From assembly GCA_050010555.1 (NCBI GenBank), contig JBEKKV010000003.1, positions 1-64,000 on the forward strand: DNA of 64,000 nucleotides, given 5' to 3'. Position numbers and translations under genes: made by a program. Of this stretch, positions 8,399 to 16,734 are shown piece by piece. Within the stretch, counting starts at the first letter, position 1. Each line of letters starts with the position of its first letter. The notes beneath the pieces were generated by a model that saw nothing but the letters and a program-made list of their open reading frames with translations, made no database searches and was not told the origin of the DNA. Source of the DNA: JALHUB01 sp050010555. GTDB lineage: Bacteria > Chloroflexota > Dehalococcoidia > DSTF01 > JALHUB01.

Positions 8399-9280
8399 AT
8401 GATCCTTGTTACGGGCGGCACGGGATTCATTGGTAGACATCTCGTCGCGTGGCTGGCGGCGAGCGGTCAGCAAGTGCGCGTCGCGGCCAGGGGCGAACGC
8501 AAGGCGGACCTGCCGGAGGGCGTCGAGCAGGTCAAGGCGGACGTCGTCAGCGGCGAAGGGCTGGCGCAGGCGATGGCCGGGGTCGAGGCGGTCGTGAACC
8601 TGGTCGGCGTGATTGCGGAGAAGGGGTCGCAGCGCTTCGACGCGGTGATCCGCGGCGGAACGGCGGGAATTGTCGACGAGGCGGAGCGCGCGGGCGTGAA
8701 GAAGCTGGTCTACGTAAGCGCTATCGGCGCGGCGCCGGACCCGAAGTTCCCCTACTGGCACGCGAAATGGCAGGCGGAGCAGTCGGTAACGGCGAGCCGC
8801 CTGACCTACACGATCCTGCGGCCGTCGCTGGTCTTCGGGCCGGAGGACGACTTCTTCAACCGCCTGGCGCGCCTCATCCGTCGCGTGCCGGTTGTTCCGG
8901 TTGCCGGCGACGGGAAGACGCGCTTTCAGCCGGTATGGGTTGAGGACGTGGTGAGCTGCGTCGTCGCCAGTCTCGGCGAAGGGACGCACGACCGCGAGAC
9001 GCTGGAGATCGGCGGGCCGGAGTACTTCAGCTACGATGAGATAATCGACCTCATCGGCGAGACGCTGGGGCATCGAAAGCCGAAGGCGCACCTGCCGCTC
9101 TGTCTGATGCGTCCGGCGGCGCGCGCGATGCAATCGGTGCTGCCGAATCCGCCGGTGACGACGGACCAGCTCGCGATGCTGTCGAAGGACAACACCACTG
9201 AGTTGGACGCGGTGCCGAAGGCGTTCGGGTTCCAGCCGCGATCGCTCCGGGAAGGACTCGCCGAGCAACTGAGGAGATAG
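8399..9280 (+). CDS. NAD(P)-binding epimerase/NDUFA9-like protein
   Basis: 293 residues. The N-terminal Rossmann motif MILVTGGTGFIGRHLV, followed by VVNLVGVIAEKG and YVSAIGA, places it in the atypical SDR group related to complex I subunit NDUFA9 and NmrA-like proteins. These bind NAD(P) and act as sugar or quinone-linked reductases or as structural subunits. The usual YxxxK is replaced by a YWHAKWQAE segment, typical of this group. ATG at 8399 follows GAGGTGAAG; longer upstream starts would add residues with no family similarity. No operon partner is visible, so the substrate is not known. Confidence 0.8.
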   Translation: MILVTGGTGFIGRHLVAWLAASGQQVRVAARGERKADLPEGVEQVKADVVSGEGLAQAMAGVEAVVNLVGVIAEKGSQRFDAVIRGGTAGIVDEAERAGVKKLVYVSAIGAAPDPKFPYWHAKWQAEQSVTASRLTYTILRPSLVFGPEDDFFNRLARLIRRVPVVPVAGDGKTRFQPVWVEDVVSCVVASLGEGTHDRETLEIGGPEYFSYDEIIDLIGETLGHRKPKAHLPLCLMRPAARAMQSVLPNPPVTTDQLAMLSKDNTTELDAVPKAFGFQPRSLREGLAEQLRR

Positions 9281-9288
9281 CCGCGCAG

Positions 9289-9918
9289 CTACCTGCCGAC
9301 CTTCGTCCTCACCTCGAAGTGCTCCGACGGCGGGCGGTCGCCCGGCGGGTGCTGCTCTGGGAGCGGGCTGCCGGCAAGGCCGATGATGTGCAGGTCGGAG
9401 AGGTCGGTGTAGCGCGGCAGCAGCTTCTGGAGCGGCATGCCGGCAAACGGCGCCAGGGCATTGGCCAGCGTGACGGCAAGGACCACGTTCAGCAGGTTCA
9501 GCCGCCCGATGCCGAGGAGGATGCCAAAGAACGCCAGGGCGGCAAGCAGCCCCGCGCTGACGATGGCGGTCACGCAGCGTCGGTGGATGGCGAGGCGTCG
9601 CTCTCCGGCGCGGAGGCGTCGCAACCCCTCCTGGGCGGCGGAAAGGATGATGTCCGGCGGGGCGATGCCATCCAGCGTGAAGCCGCGAGCGCGGGAGACG
9701 CCGTTCAGGCCGCTGGGGCCGAAGCGCTCTTCGATGACGTTCATGGTAGCGTGCTTGAGCACCTCGTTGCGCCGGACCGACTCGTTGGTGAAGAGAGAGG
9801 CGGCCTGTCGCGGGATGAGCAGGACGCTGGAGAGCGCGCGCACCGTGAACCCGAAGACGACGAGCATGAGGAGGAAGACGATGGCGACGAGGAGCAGGAC
9901 GAAGAAAAGAAGTATCAT
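9289..9918 (-). CDS. Membrane protein of unknown function
   Basis: 209 residues. One strong N-terminal transmembrane helix (residues 1-28), a polar middle, then two further hydrophobic segments around residues 110-150, and a charged Pro-rich tail. I do not recognise the family with certainty; the layout is reminiscent of DUF6391-type proteins. It runs convergently to the preceding gene with 8 nt between the stops. A TATACT -10-like box lies about 36 nt upstream at 9954-9959 on the minus strand. Confidence 0.6.
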   Translation of the reverse strand: MILLFFVLLLVAIVFLLMLVVFGFTVRALSSVLLIPRQAASLFTNESVRRNEVLKHATMNVIEERFGPSGLNGVSRARGFTLDGIAPPDIILSAAQEGLRRLRAGERRLAIHRRCVTAIVSAGLLAALAFFGILLGIGRLNLLNVVLAVTLANALAPFAGMPLQKLLPRYTDLSDLHIIGLAGSPLPEQHPPGDRPPSEHFEVRTKVGR

Positions 9919-10048
9919 TTTTCCGACCTACCAGCGCGTCCCTTCCGCGTGAAGTATACTCCACTCGCCTAAGGATCGCCAGACGACGACGAAAGCAATA
10001 TCGGTGATGATCCGGAGGATCGCCCCGAGGGATCTCACACTCGCGGCG

Positions 10049-10144
10049 CTATTCGCCTTCAGCGAGCTCGCGCGACCACCACTGCCAGCCGAGGTACACT
10101 CCGCTCAGGGCCAGGGATACTCCGATAACCGCAGCGCTCAGCAT
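10049..10144 (-). CDS. 31-residue single-pass membrane protein
   Basis: A small frame, MLSAAVIGVSLALSGVY onwards, ending RELAEGE: one transmembrane helix followed by Trp-rich and charged ends. The longer frame upstream is not needed, because this internal ATG has an ideal ribosome binding site (GGAGGAGG, 2-5 nt spacing) and a near-consensus promoter 43 nt further up. The coincidence of promoter, ribosome site and a clean transmembrane peptide makes it a likely real small gene. Function unknown. Confidence 0.6.
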   Translation of the reverse strand: MLSAAVIGVSLALSGVYLGWQWWSRELAEGE

Positions 10145-10186
10145 TTCCTCCTCCAAGCCTGAGACATATGTTCTCCTGTCATGGCG

Positions 10187-10215
10187 ATAATAGAACACGC
10201 GTGCTGGGTTGTCAA
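10187..10215 (-). promoter_or_regulatory. Near-consensus sigma-70 promoter
   Basis: On the minus strand: -35 TTGACA (10210-10215), 17-nt spacer, -10 TATTAT (10187-10192). Directs transcription to the 31-residue membrane protein. Confidence 0.75.
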
Positions 10216-10235
10216 GCGTCTGGCCCGCTTTTTTC

Positions 10236-10265
10236 TTGACGGATGGCACGGCGAGATGCTAGTAA
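10236..10265 (+). promoter_or_regulatory. Promoter of the RNase Z-like gene
   Basis: -35 TTGACG, 18-nt spacer, -10 TAGTAA, about 42 nt upstream of the ATG at 10307. It is divergent from the promoter of the small membrane protein, with the -35 boxes about 20 nt apart. Confidence 0.5.
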
Positions 10266-10306
10266 TCGATTAAGGGCCGTTGCACCTGGATGGCCGAGGG
10301 AGGACT

Positions 10307-11053
10307 ATGACGCGCGAGCCGCCGCTGGAGCTGACTTTCCTGGGATCGGGGAACGCCTTCGTCGGCGACCGCTACTGGAGCGCCTTCATCCTCAACGGCC
10401 GCTATCTCTTCGATGCGCCGCCGACGCTGCTCGCGCACCTGCACAAGCTGCGAATCCCAACGCTGGACATCGCCGCGGTGTTCATCTCGCACTTCCACGC
10501 GGACCACTTCTTCGGCCTGCCCTTCCTTTTCCTGGACTACGAGCAGGTGAGCGCGCGGGTCGAAGACCTGACGATCGTGGGGCCGCCGGGCACGCAGCGA
10601 GTGGCGGAGGAGATATCGCAACTGGGGTTTCCGGGCCTGACGCGCGGGAGGCAGCCCTACCACCGCCGGTACGTCGAAGTGGCAGACGGCGACGAAGGCA
10701 CGGCGGCGGGCCTTCCTTTCCGTGCCGTCGGCGTCGAGCAGTCGAGCCACAACGACCTGGAGTGCCTTGGCTACAGGGTCAACGCCGGCGGCCGCGTGCT
10801 CAGCTACACGGGTGACACGGTGATGTGCGACGGCGTGCGAGAGCTGGCACGCGGCGCGGACGCGCTGGTCATCGACTGCTCGTGCTGGCAGGAGCCGTGC
10901 GAGCACCACATCAGCTTCGACGAGATACGCCGCTTTCGGCAAGAGGTGCCTCTTGAGACGATGTTCGTCATCACCCACCTCGAGGCGGGCCGGCCGGACA
11001 TCAACGTCGAGGGCATCATCGTCGCGGAGGACTTCGAGACCATGCGGCTTTAG
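10307..11053 (+). CDS. RNase Z-like metallo-beta-lactamase hydrolase
   Basis: 248 residues. The zinc motif HFHADH (H62, H64, D66, H67), later YTGDT and a C-terminal FVITHLEAG mark a beta-lactamase-fold hydrolase of the RNase Z/AtsA type. Start chosen at ATG 10307, preceded by GGGAGGA and directly followed by the family's LTFLGSGNAF beginning. It could process tRNA 3' ends or hydrolyse a small molecule; the sequence is short for a tRNase Z with its exosite arm, so the arm appears absent and a small-molecule hydrolase is at least as likely. Has its own promoter. Confidence 0.8.
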   Translation: MTREPPLELTFLGSGNAFVGDRYWSAFILNGRYLFDAPPTLLAHLHKLRIPTLDIAAVFISHFHADHFFGLPFLFLDYEQVSARVEDLTIVGPPGTQRVAEEISQLGFPGLTRGRQPYHRRYVEVADGDEGTAAGLPFRAVGVEQSSHNDLECLGYRVNAGGRVLSYTGDTVMCDGVRELARGADALVIDCSCWQEPCEHHISFDEIRRFRQEVPLETMFVITHLEAGRPDINVEGIIVAEDFETMRL

Positions 11054-11096
11054 GGGACCCGAGGGGACGCCCACGTGCCTTTTCGCGGTTTAGACG

Positions 11097-11126
11097 TTGC
11101 AAAGTTTCTAATCAGAGTGGGATAAT
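11097..11126 (+). promoter_or_regulatory. Promoter of the pyruvate:ferredoxin oxidoreductase operon
   Basis: -35 TTGCAA, 18-nt spacer, -10 GATAAT, about 100 nt upstream of the first subunit. The 100-nt leader holds no hairpin I could identify. Confidence 0.5.
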
Positions 11127-11228
11127 AGTTGTGAGCTTCGCGGCCCGATAAGTGGTTGCGGCCAAACAGGATTCATTGTATCTACTCATTATTGTCCCCG
11201 GATCTTAGCTAGCCAAAGAGGATGACTT

Positions 11229-13220
11229 ATGGCTGAAAAAGCAGCGCAAAGGGTGTTCCCCTATCCTGGAACTCCATCAACAAGCGACGGCACCGGCATG
11301 ATCGTCTGGGTTGAGACGCACATCAGCCAGGGCGCCTGCGTCTACCCAATTACGCCCTCCAGCGGCATGGGCGAGGGATACGCCGACGAGGTGTCGAACG
11401 GGCGCAAGAACCTATGGGACGAGACGCTGGTCCTGATGGAACCGGAGTCTGAGCACAGCTCGGCGTCGGCGTGCGAGGGCTATGCGGCGGCAGGCGGTCG
11501 CGTAACCAACTTCACGTGTGGCCAGGGCCTCATCCTCATGAAGGAGGTCCTCTACACGATCGCCGGAAAGCGCTTGCCCGCGGTGTTCAACATCGGCGCG
11601 CGGGCGCTGACCTCGCAGTCGCTGAACATCCACTCCGGCCACGACGACGTGATGGGCGTCGCTGACTGCGGCTGGGGCATTCTTTTCGCCCGCAACGCCC
11701 AGGAGGCCGCGGACCTGGGGCTTATCGCCCGCCGGACCGCGGAGGACTCGCGAACGCCTTTCTTCAACTGCCAGGACGGCTTCCTGACGACGCACACTGT
11801 CGAAAGCGTGCGGATGCCGGAGCCTGAGCTGATGAAGCGCTTCGTTGGGCCGCCGGAAGACAAGTTGAGCAGCATCATCGACCCCTACCATCCGATTATG
11901 AGCGGCGTCGTACAGGACATGGACGTCTACATGGTCGGCAAGATCGGCCAGCGCGATTTCTATGACAAGGTTCCGGCCGCTTTGCAGGCGGCGATGGACG
12001 AGTACTACGAGCTGACGGGGCGTCGCTATGGCATGGTGATGCCCTACCGGCTTGAGGACGCTGAGTACGCGCTCGTCGGCATGGGCTCAGCGATGGACAC
12101 GGCGGTGGCCACGGTCGACTACCTGCGCGAGAAGAAGGGGCTGCGCGTTGGGCTGCTGACGATAACGGCGTTCCGCCCGTTCCCGGGCCCGCAGATCGTG
12201 GACGCGCTGAAGCACGTCAAGGCGTTCAGCGTGCTGGAGAAGCTCGACGTGCCACTCGGCCAGTCGAACCCGCTGGCAGCGGAGACCAAAGCGTCCTTTG
12301 CCGACGCTCTGACCGGTCGCCCGGGGTACCCGCGAATCGACAAGATGCCGGTCGTTTACGCCGGTTGCGGCGGCCTGGGCAGTCGCGACGTGCGGCCGGG
12401 CCACATCGTCGCCATTTTCGAGAACATGCGCAAGCCGGACGGCAAGCGATTCTTTACGCTAAACGTTAACCATCCGACGGCGCTTCCCCCCGTCGAGGAC
12501 CCGGACGTGCGACCGCCGGGCTCGTTCTCGATGCGCGGGCACTCCGTTGGCGGCTACGGCTCGATTACGACGAACAAGATCATCGCTTCGATTTCGTCCG
12601 ACCTGTTCGGGCTGTATGCGCAGGCTTACCCGCGCTACGGCGCCGAGAAGAAGGGTCTGCCGACGAGCTACTATCTGACGCTGGCGAAGGACGTCATCCG
12701 GCCGCACTGCGAGACGAAGTTCGTCGAGTTCGTGCCGGTAAACGACGTCAACGCCTTCCGCACCGGCAATCCGCTCGCTGGACTGGCGGAGGGCGGCACG
12801 ATATTCATCCAAACACCGAAGACGGCGCCGGCGGACGTATGGGCGGACATCCCCGAGAACGCGCAGGCGACGATACGGGCGAAGAACATCCACGTGCTGG
12901 CGCTGGACACGGTGAAGATTGCGGAGGAAGTAGCGTCGCGGCCGGACCTAGTGCAGCGAATGCAGGGCGTCGCGCTGTTGGGCGTATTCCTGCGCTACAC
13001 GCCCTTCCTTAAGGAGGCGCCGGTCAGCGACACGGAGCTGTTCAAGCGCATCGAAAAGTCGCTGCGGAAGTACTTCGGTGGCCGCGGCGAGAGAGTGATT
13101 CAGGACAACGTGGAGTGCGTGCGCCGCGGTTTCAGCGAGGTATTCGAGATACCGGCTGAGGTGAAGGCGGACGGCGCCGGTGGTAAGCCCCCCAAGCAGG
13201 CGTCGCGAAAGGCAAAATAG
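11229..13220 (+). CDS. Pyruvate:ferredoxin oxidoreductase, alpha-gamma half
   Basis: 663 residues matching the first half of NifJ-type enzymes. The N-terminal alpha domain has YPITPSSGMGE, the domain II region follows, and a gamma domain with GHSVGGYGSITTNK sits around residues 440-460. With the next gene it makes pyruvate + CoA + oxidised ferredoxin to acetyl-CoA + CO2 + reduced ferredoxin. The two proteins together (about 1190 residues) equal a one-piece NifJ broken between the gamma and ferredoxin domains. The Lys-rich end is followed after one base by the next start. A related 2-oxoacid substrate is possible, but the NifJ order favours pyruvate. Confidence 0.9.
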   Translation: MAEKAAQRVFPYPGTPSTSDGTGMIVWVETHISQGACVYPITPSSGMGEGYADEVSNGRKNLWDETLVLMEPESEHSSASACEGYAAAGGRVTNFTCGQGLILMKEVLYTIAGKRLPAVFNIGARALTSQSLNIHSGHDDVMGVADCGWGILFARNAQEAADLGLIARRTAEDSRTPFFNCQDGFLTTHTVESVRMPEPELMKRFVGPPEDKLSSIIDPYHPIMSGVVQDMDVYMVGKIGQRDFYDKVPAALQAAMDEYYELTGRRYGMVMPYRLEDAEYALVGMGSAMDTAVATVDYLREKKGLRVGLLTITAFRPFPGPQIVDALKHVKAFSVLEKLDVPLGQSNPLAAETKASFADALTGRPGYPRIDKMPVVYAGCGGLGSRDVRPGHIVAIFENMRKPDGKRFFTLNVNHPTALPPVEDPDVRPPGSFSMRGHSVGGYGSITTNKIIASISSDLFGLYAQAYPRYGAEKKGLPTSYYLTLAKDVIRPHCETKFVEFVPVNDVNAFRTGNPLAGLAEGGTIFIQTPKTAPADVWADIPENAQATIRAKNIHVLALDTVKIAEEVASRPDLVQRMQGVALLGVFLRYTPFLKEAPVSDTELFKRIEKSLRKYFGGRGERVIQDNVECVRRGFSEVFEIPAEVKADGAGGKPPKQASRKAK

Positions 13221-13221
13221 C

Positions 13222-14808
13222 ATGGCTACAGCTTCGAAGAGCAAAGACAAGATGACTAAGGACAGCGGCTTCCCGGAAAGGGAGCAGTTTCTGGAAAAGG
13301 TGCTGGGTGCCTATCGCCACGGTCATGGCGCCGACGACCTGCCCTCGGACGCGGAGGCGGCGCGAGCGCTGATCCCGCCCGGGACGGCTGCTCTGCGCGA
13401 TTTCAGCTACATCGCGCCGGAGTTCCCGGCCTTTATCACCGAGAACTGCGTCGGCTGCATGGAGTGCGTGACCGCCTGCCCCGACACCGCGATCGTGGCG
13501 AAGGTGATCGGGAAGTCGAACCTGGCGAAAGAGCTGGCGGCGGTGAAGGACGCGACGGAGCGGGCGCGGCTGCAGAAGCGGTTCGCGGAGACGACCAAGT
13601 ACGCCGGCGTATTCGAGAAGCGCGGCGAAGAGGGCGGCATGTTCGGCCTGTTCGTCGACCCGACGAAGTGCAAGGGCTGCGGCGAGTGCGTCGAGGTCTG
13701 CGGCACGCACGAGGCGCTGAAGATGGTGCGCAAGACGCCGCCGGAGGTCGAAGCCTACAAGCGCGAGGTCGCTTTCCTCCGCAAGCTGCCCGAGACGCCG
13801 GCGAAATACGTCAGCGGCAAAGCGCTGGCGGACATGATGCTGGCTGACCGGTCGCTGCTTTACGTCGGCGGCGCCGGGTCGTGCATGGGCTGCGGCGAAG
13901 CGACGTCGATCCGGATGATGCTGGCGGCGACGGGGTTCGTACACGGGCCGGAGAACATGGCGATAGTGGCGGCCACGGGCTGCAACAGCGTCTACGCCTC
14001 AAGCTATCCGTTCAACCCGTATCTGGTGCCCTGGACGAACTCACTGTTCGAGAACGCGGCGCCGGACGCGATGGGCATTCGGCTGCGCTGGAACCAGATC
14101 GGCTGGCAGGACAAGAAGCTGTGGGCCATCGGCGGCGACGGCGCCATTCTGGACATCGGCTTCGGCGGGCTGTCGCGGCTGCTGGCGTCGGGCATGGACA
14201 TCAACGTCATGATCATGGACACGCAGGTCTACTCGAACACGGGCGGACAGGCGTCGACGGCGACGTACACGGGGCAAGACGCGGAGATGGCGCCGTTCGG
14301 ATCGGCAGTGTCGGGCAAGCAGGAGCACCGCAAGGAAGTGGGCGTTATCGCCATGATGCACCCGGAGGTCTACGTGGCGCAGACCATCACCTCGGACATC
14401 AACCACTTCTATCGCTCGATTATGGGGGCGAACGAGTTCAAGGGGCCTTCGGTGGTGAGCGTGTACTGCACTTGCCAGCCGGAGCACCAGGTCGCGGACA
14501 ATATGTCGTCGAAGCAGTCTCGGCTGGCGAAAGACTCGCGCGCCTTCCCGATCTTCATCTACGACCCGCGCCAGGGTTCATCGATTCACGAGCGGCTGAG
14601 CCTACAGGGCAACCCGAACGTGAAAGAGGACTGGTATATCAATCCGAAGACGGAGGAGCCGCTGGACTTCGTGGCGTTCGCGCGAACGGAGGGACGGTTC
14701 GCGAAGCAGTTCGACCGCGAGGGGAACCCGAGCGAGACGCTGCTTGCGACGCAGGCGGACAGGCTGGCCTACTGGCGGCTGCTTCAGGAGCTTGCAGGAA
14801 TCAGATAG
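13222..14808 (+). CDS. Pyruvate:ferredoxin oxidoreductase, ferredoxin-beta half
   Basis: 528 residues carrying the second half of NifJ. Two 4Fe-4S motifs, C76/C79/C82/C86 and C150/C153/C156/C160, are followed by the TPP-binding beta domain with CMGCGE, ATGCNSVY and the GDG...N motif near residue 305. The Cys in CMGCGE and ATGC plus a late CTC should hold the proximal cluster. ATG at 13222 is one base after the upstream stop, so translation is probably coupled; the start has only a weak ribosome site and the next ATG at 13252 is an alternative. Electrons pass through the three clusters to ferredoxin. Confidence 0.9.
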   Translation: MATASKSKDKMTKDSGFPEREQFLEKVLGAYRHGHGADDLPSDAEAARALIPPGTAALRDFSYIAPEFPAFITENCVGCMECVTACPDTAIVAKVIGKSNLAKELAAVKDATERARLQKRFAETTKYAGVFEKRGEEGGMFGLFVDPTKCKGCGECVEVCGTHEALKMVRKTPPEVEAYKREVAFLRKLPETPAKYVSGKALADMMLADRSLLYVGGAGSCMGCGEATSIRMMLAATGFVHGPENMAIVAATGCNSVYASSYPFNPYLVPWTNSLFENAAPDAMGIRLRWNQIGWQDKKLWAIGGDGAILDIGFGGLSRLLASGMDINVMIMDTQVYSNTGGQASTATYTGQDAEMAPFGSAVSGKQEHRKEVGVIAMMHPEVYVAQTITSDINHFYRSIMGANEFKGPSVVSVYCTCQPEHQVADNMSSKQSRLAKDSRAFPIFIYDPRQGSSIHERLSLQGNPNVKEDWYINPKTEEPLDFVAFARTEGRFAKQFDREGNPSETLLATQADRLAYWRLLQELAGIR

Positions 14809-14820
14809 TTTATGTAAAAT
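14792..14820 (+). promoter_or_regulatory. Promoter of candidate small RNA
   Basis: -35 TTGCAG, exact 17-nt spacer, -10 TAAAAT. The -35 box lies within the last codons of the oxidoreductase gene and the -10 just after its stop. No protein start follows on the plus strand for about 1 kb, which is why it is linked to the RNA described next. Confidence 0.5.
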
Positions 14821-14827
14821 TAAACGT

Positions 14828-14966
14828 GGGGATGTGTCGGTCTGGTTGGTAAAACAGCACCCCCTGTCGCAACGGCGCGATTCCCCCGCCACCAGCTCGC
14901 GTCGTAGCACCGGCCAGGCCGCCGTTTTCTCCGGGTGCGCCCTTCAACGGGCGCACCCTCTTTATT
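14828..14966 (+). ncRNA. Candidate small RNA with C-rich hairpin loop
   Basis: The 266-base gap after the oxidoreductase operon holds a promoter, about 140 nt of non-coding sequence and a strong terminator. Inside is a hairpin with stem CGGCGCGA (14873-14880) and TCGCGTCG (14897-14904, one G-U pair) around a 16-nt loop TTCCCCCGCCACCAGC. The same loop sequence sits on a different stem at 58828-58843. A C-rich exposed loop is a known design of trans-acting RNAs that bind Shine-Dalgarno regions; that role here is inference. It could instead be a 3' UTR element of the oxidoreductase mRNA. Confidence 0.45.
14933..14966 (+). terminator. Rho-independent terminator
   Basis: Perfect 10-bp stem GGGTGCGCCC (14933-14942) and GGGCGCACCC (14949-14958), 6-nt loop TTCAAC, followed by TCTTTATT. 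Ends the oxidoreductase operon and the candidate small RNA. Confidence 0.85.
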
Positions 14967-15074
14967 GCGCAGTTCCACCCCCTGCGTCAAGCTTTTCCGG
15001 CGGTTTTCTTGACAAATTATCCCCACGGCCTGATCCTCGCCTGCCATCAGATGTGGGTGGCCGCGGACCCGCCT

Positions 15075-15755
15075 CTATAACCCTAACGCCGTCAGCACGG
15101 CGCGCCAATCGGAGAGGTCGGGGAAGAGGAAGTCCGGGGCAGCCGAGCGAAGGATGTCTTCGCCGGTAAAGCCGCTGGCGATAGCGACGGCTATCGCGTT
15201 GTTGGCGCGGGCGGCGTTGATGTCGTGGACGGTGTCGCCGAAGACGTAGACGGCGCTCTGGCCGTCGGCGGAGAGGCGTCGCTTGGCCACAGCGACGAGG
15301 TCGGCGCGCTCTTCGACCTCTTCGCCGAAAGCGCCGCCGTCGAAGAAGTGCCACAGGCCATAGTGAGTCAGCTTCATCTCGGCGCCGCGACGGAAGTTGC
15401 CGGTGGCCAGACTCAGACGAACGTCGGATCGCCCGTAGAGAGCCGTCAGGAACTCGCGAACGCCGGGCAGGACGCGGCCGCCTTCGGCCTCGGGCAGCGT
15501 CTGCGCCAGATGGCGGACGTAGGCATCGCGAAAGCGCTCGACGATCCGCGGGAAGCCTTTCGCGTCGATGCCGTGCTTGACGAGGGCGGCGCGCAGGATC
15601 GCCATATCGATGCGGCCGGCCAGCTCGACGCCGATCAGCCCGTTCTCGCGGCCGAAGAGGTCGGCGAAGGCGAGGCTCATGGCGCGCACGCCGGCGCCGC
15701 CCGTGAGGATGAGCGTGCCGTCGACGTCGAAGAGCAGGAGCTTGGGTGCAGGCAT
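15075..15755 (-). CDS. HAD-superfamily phosphatase
   Basis: 226 residues. HAD motif I LLLFDVDGTLILTGGAG at the N-terminus, motif II in LSLATGN, and motif III/IV in VFGDTVHDINAA give a complete catalytic set for an Asp-phosphoenzyme hydrolase. The layout matches phosphoglycolate phosphatase/beta-phosphoglucomutase-like proteins with a helical cap. ATG at 15755 is chosen because the family sequence starts directly there; a longer frame upstream would overlap the divergent LysE gene. Substrate unknown. Confidence 0.85.
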   Translation of the reverse strand: MPAPKLLLFDVDGTLILTGGAGVRAMSLAFADLFGRENGLIGVELAGRIDMAILRAALVKHGIDAKGFPRIVERFRDAYVRHLAQTLPEAEGGRVLPGVREFLTALYGRSDVRLSLATGNFRRGAEMKLTHYGLWHFFDGGAFGEEVEERADLVAVAKRRLSADGQSAVYVFGDTVHDINAARANNAIAVAIASGFTGEDILRSAAPDFLFPDLSDWRAVLTALGL

Positions 15756-15866
15756 GTGAAGGGACCGTCCGATCTTCCCTGATTGTAGCGGACGGCTATC
15801 GAGGGGGCCAGCGTTGACGCCCTGCGGGGGCGGGTGCGAAACTGGAATTAGGGGAAGTGTTCGCGG

Positions 15867-16619
15867 ATGATGGCTCTGCTGGCGATATTCGGCTCGTCGT
15901 TCCTGATCAGCCTTTCCGGCGCGCTGATGCCGGGGCCGCTTTTCACGCTCTCGGTGCGGGAGACGCTGCGTCGCGGCTTCTGGGTCGGGCCGCTGCTGGC
16001 GACGGGTCACGCGCTGATCGAGCTGGCGCTGGTCATCGCGCTGGCGCTGGGGCTGAGCGAGTTCCTGGGCCAGGGCAAAGGGACAGCGGCCATCGCCATG
16101 CTGGGCGGCGCGTTCCTCATCTGGATGGGCTACGAGATGCTGCGCACGGCGCCGCGACAGGAGCTCAGCCTGCCCAACGGTAGGCGCGGCTCAGCGCCCC
16201 AGCCGGTGCCCATACCGATTCCGATCGAAGACCCGCCGTGGAGCTACCGACGGCGACTCATGGCGGCGATGCGCGGCGTCGACTCGTCGGGCGGGCAGGC
16301 AGGTGCGGCGACCAGCATTTTGGTGCCGGCGGGCGCGCTGGTTAGCGCCGCGAACCCGTACTGGATCATCTGGTGGGCGACGATCGGGATGGCCTACATC
16401 GACAAGGCGCTGGTGCACGGGGCCGCGGGCGTCGGGTCGTTCTTCACGGCGCATATTCTGTCGGACTTCGCCTGGCTGTCGCTGGTGGCGTTCGCGATGG
16501 TGACGGGGCGTCGGCTGATGAGCACGCCGGTGTACCGGGGCATCCTGATGGTCTGCGGTGCGTTCCTTGTTGGGCTGGGCGCCTGGTTCATCTACTCGGG
16601 CGTCAGCTTCCTCGCCTGA
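15867..16619 (+). CDS. LysE-family amino acid exporter
   Basis: 250 residues with six predicted transmembrane helices and the LysE/RhtB N-terminal signature SLSGALMPGPLFTLSVRETL. A cytoplasmic loop (about residues 95-145) contains a Pro-rich PIPIPIEDPP stretch. Members export basic or small neutral amino acids or related metabolites across the inner membrane. Two ATG codons lie in tandem at the start. It is divergent from the HAD phosphatase; no regulator of the LysG type is adjacent, so the exported solute is unknown. Confidence 0.85.
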   Translation: MMALLAIFGSSFLISLSGALMPGPLFTLSVRETLRRGFWVGPLLATGHALIELALVIALALGLSEFLGQGKGTAAIAMLGGAFLIWMGYEMLRTAPRQELSLPNGRRGSAPQPVPIPIPIEDPPWSYRRRLMAAMRGVDSSGGQAGAATSILVPAGALVSAANPYWIIWWATIGMAYIDKALVHGAAGVGSFFTAHILSDFAWLSLVAFAMVTGRRLMSTPVYRGILMVCGAFLVGLGAWFIYSGVSFLA

Positions 16620-16658
16620 GAGCCCTTCAAGCGCAGGCGCGTGGGCCCGCTTCGGCTA

Positions 16659-16687
16659 TTGACGATCTTCTTCGAATAGTCTACGCT
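16659..16687 (+). promoter_or_regulatory. Promoter of the YHS gene
   Basis: -35 TTGACG, exact 17-nt spacer, -10 TACGCT. A short GGCGC/GCGCC hairpin follows in the leader before the ribosome site. Confidence 0.5.
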
Positions 16688-16734
16688 GCTGCCATTCGTG
16701 AGGGGCGCTGGTGAGCGCCGAAAGGAGGTCGACG

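Noticed and set aside
14881..14896. CGCCACCA sequence as a tRNA or tmRNA 3' end
   Set aside because: The bases before it form no T-arm, acceptor stem or anticodon arm of tRNA size, and the same bases at 58831 lie in the loop of a different hairpin.
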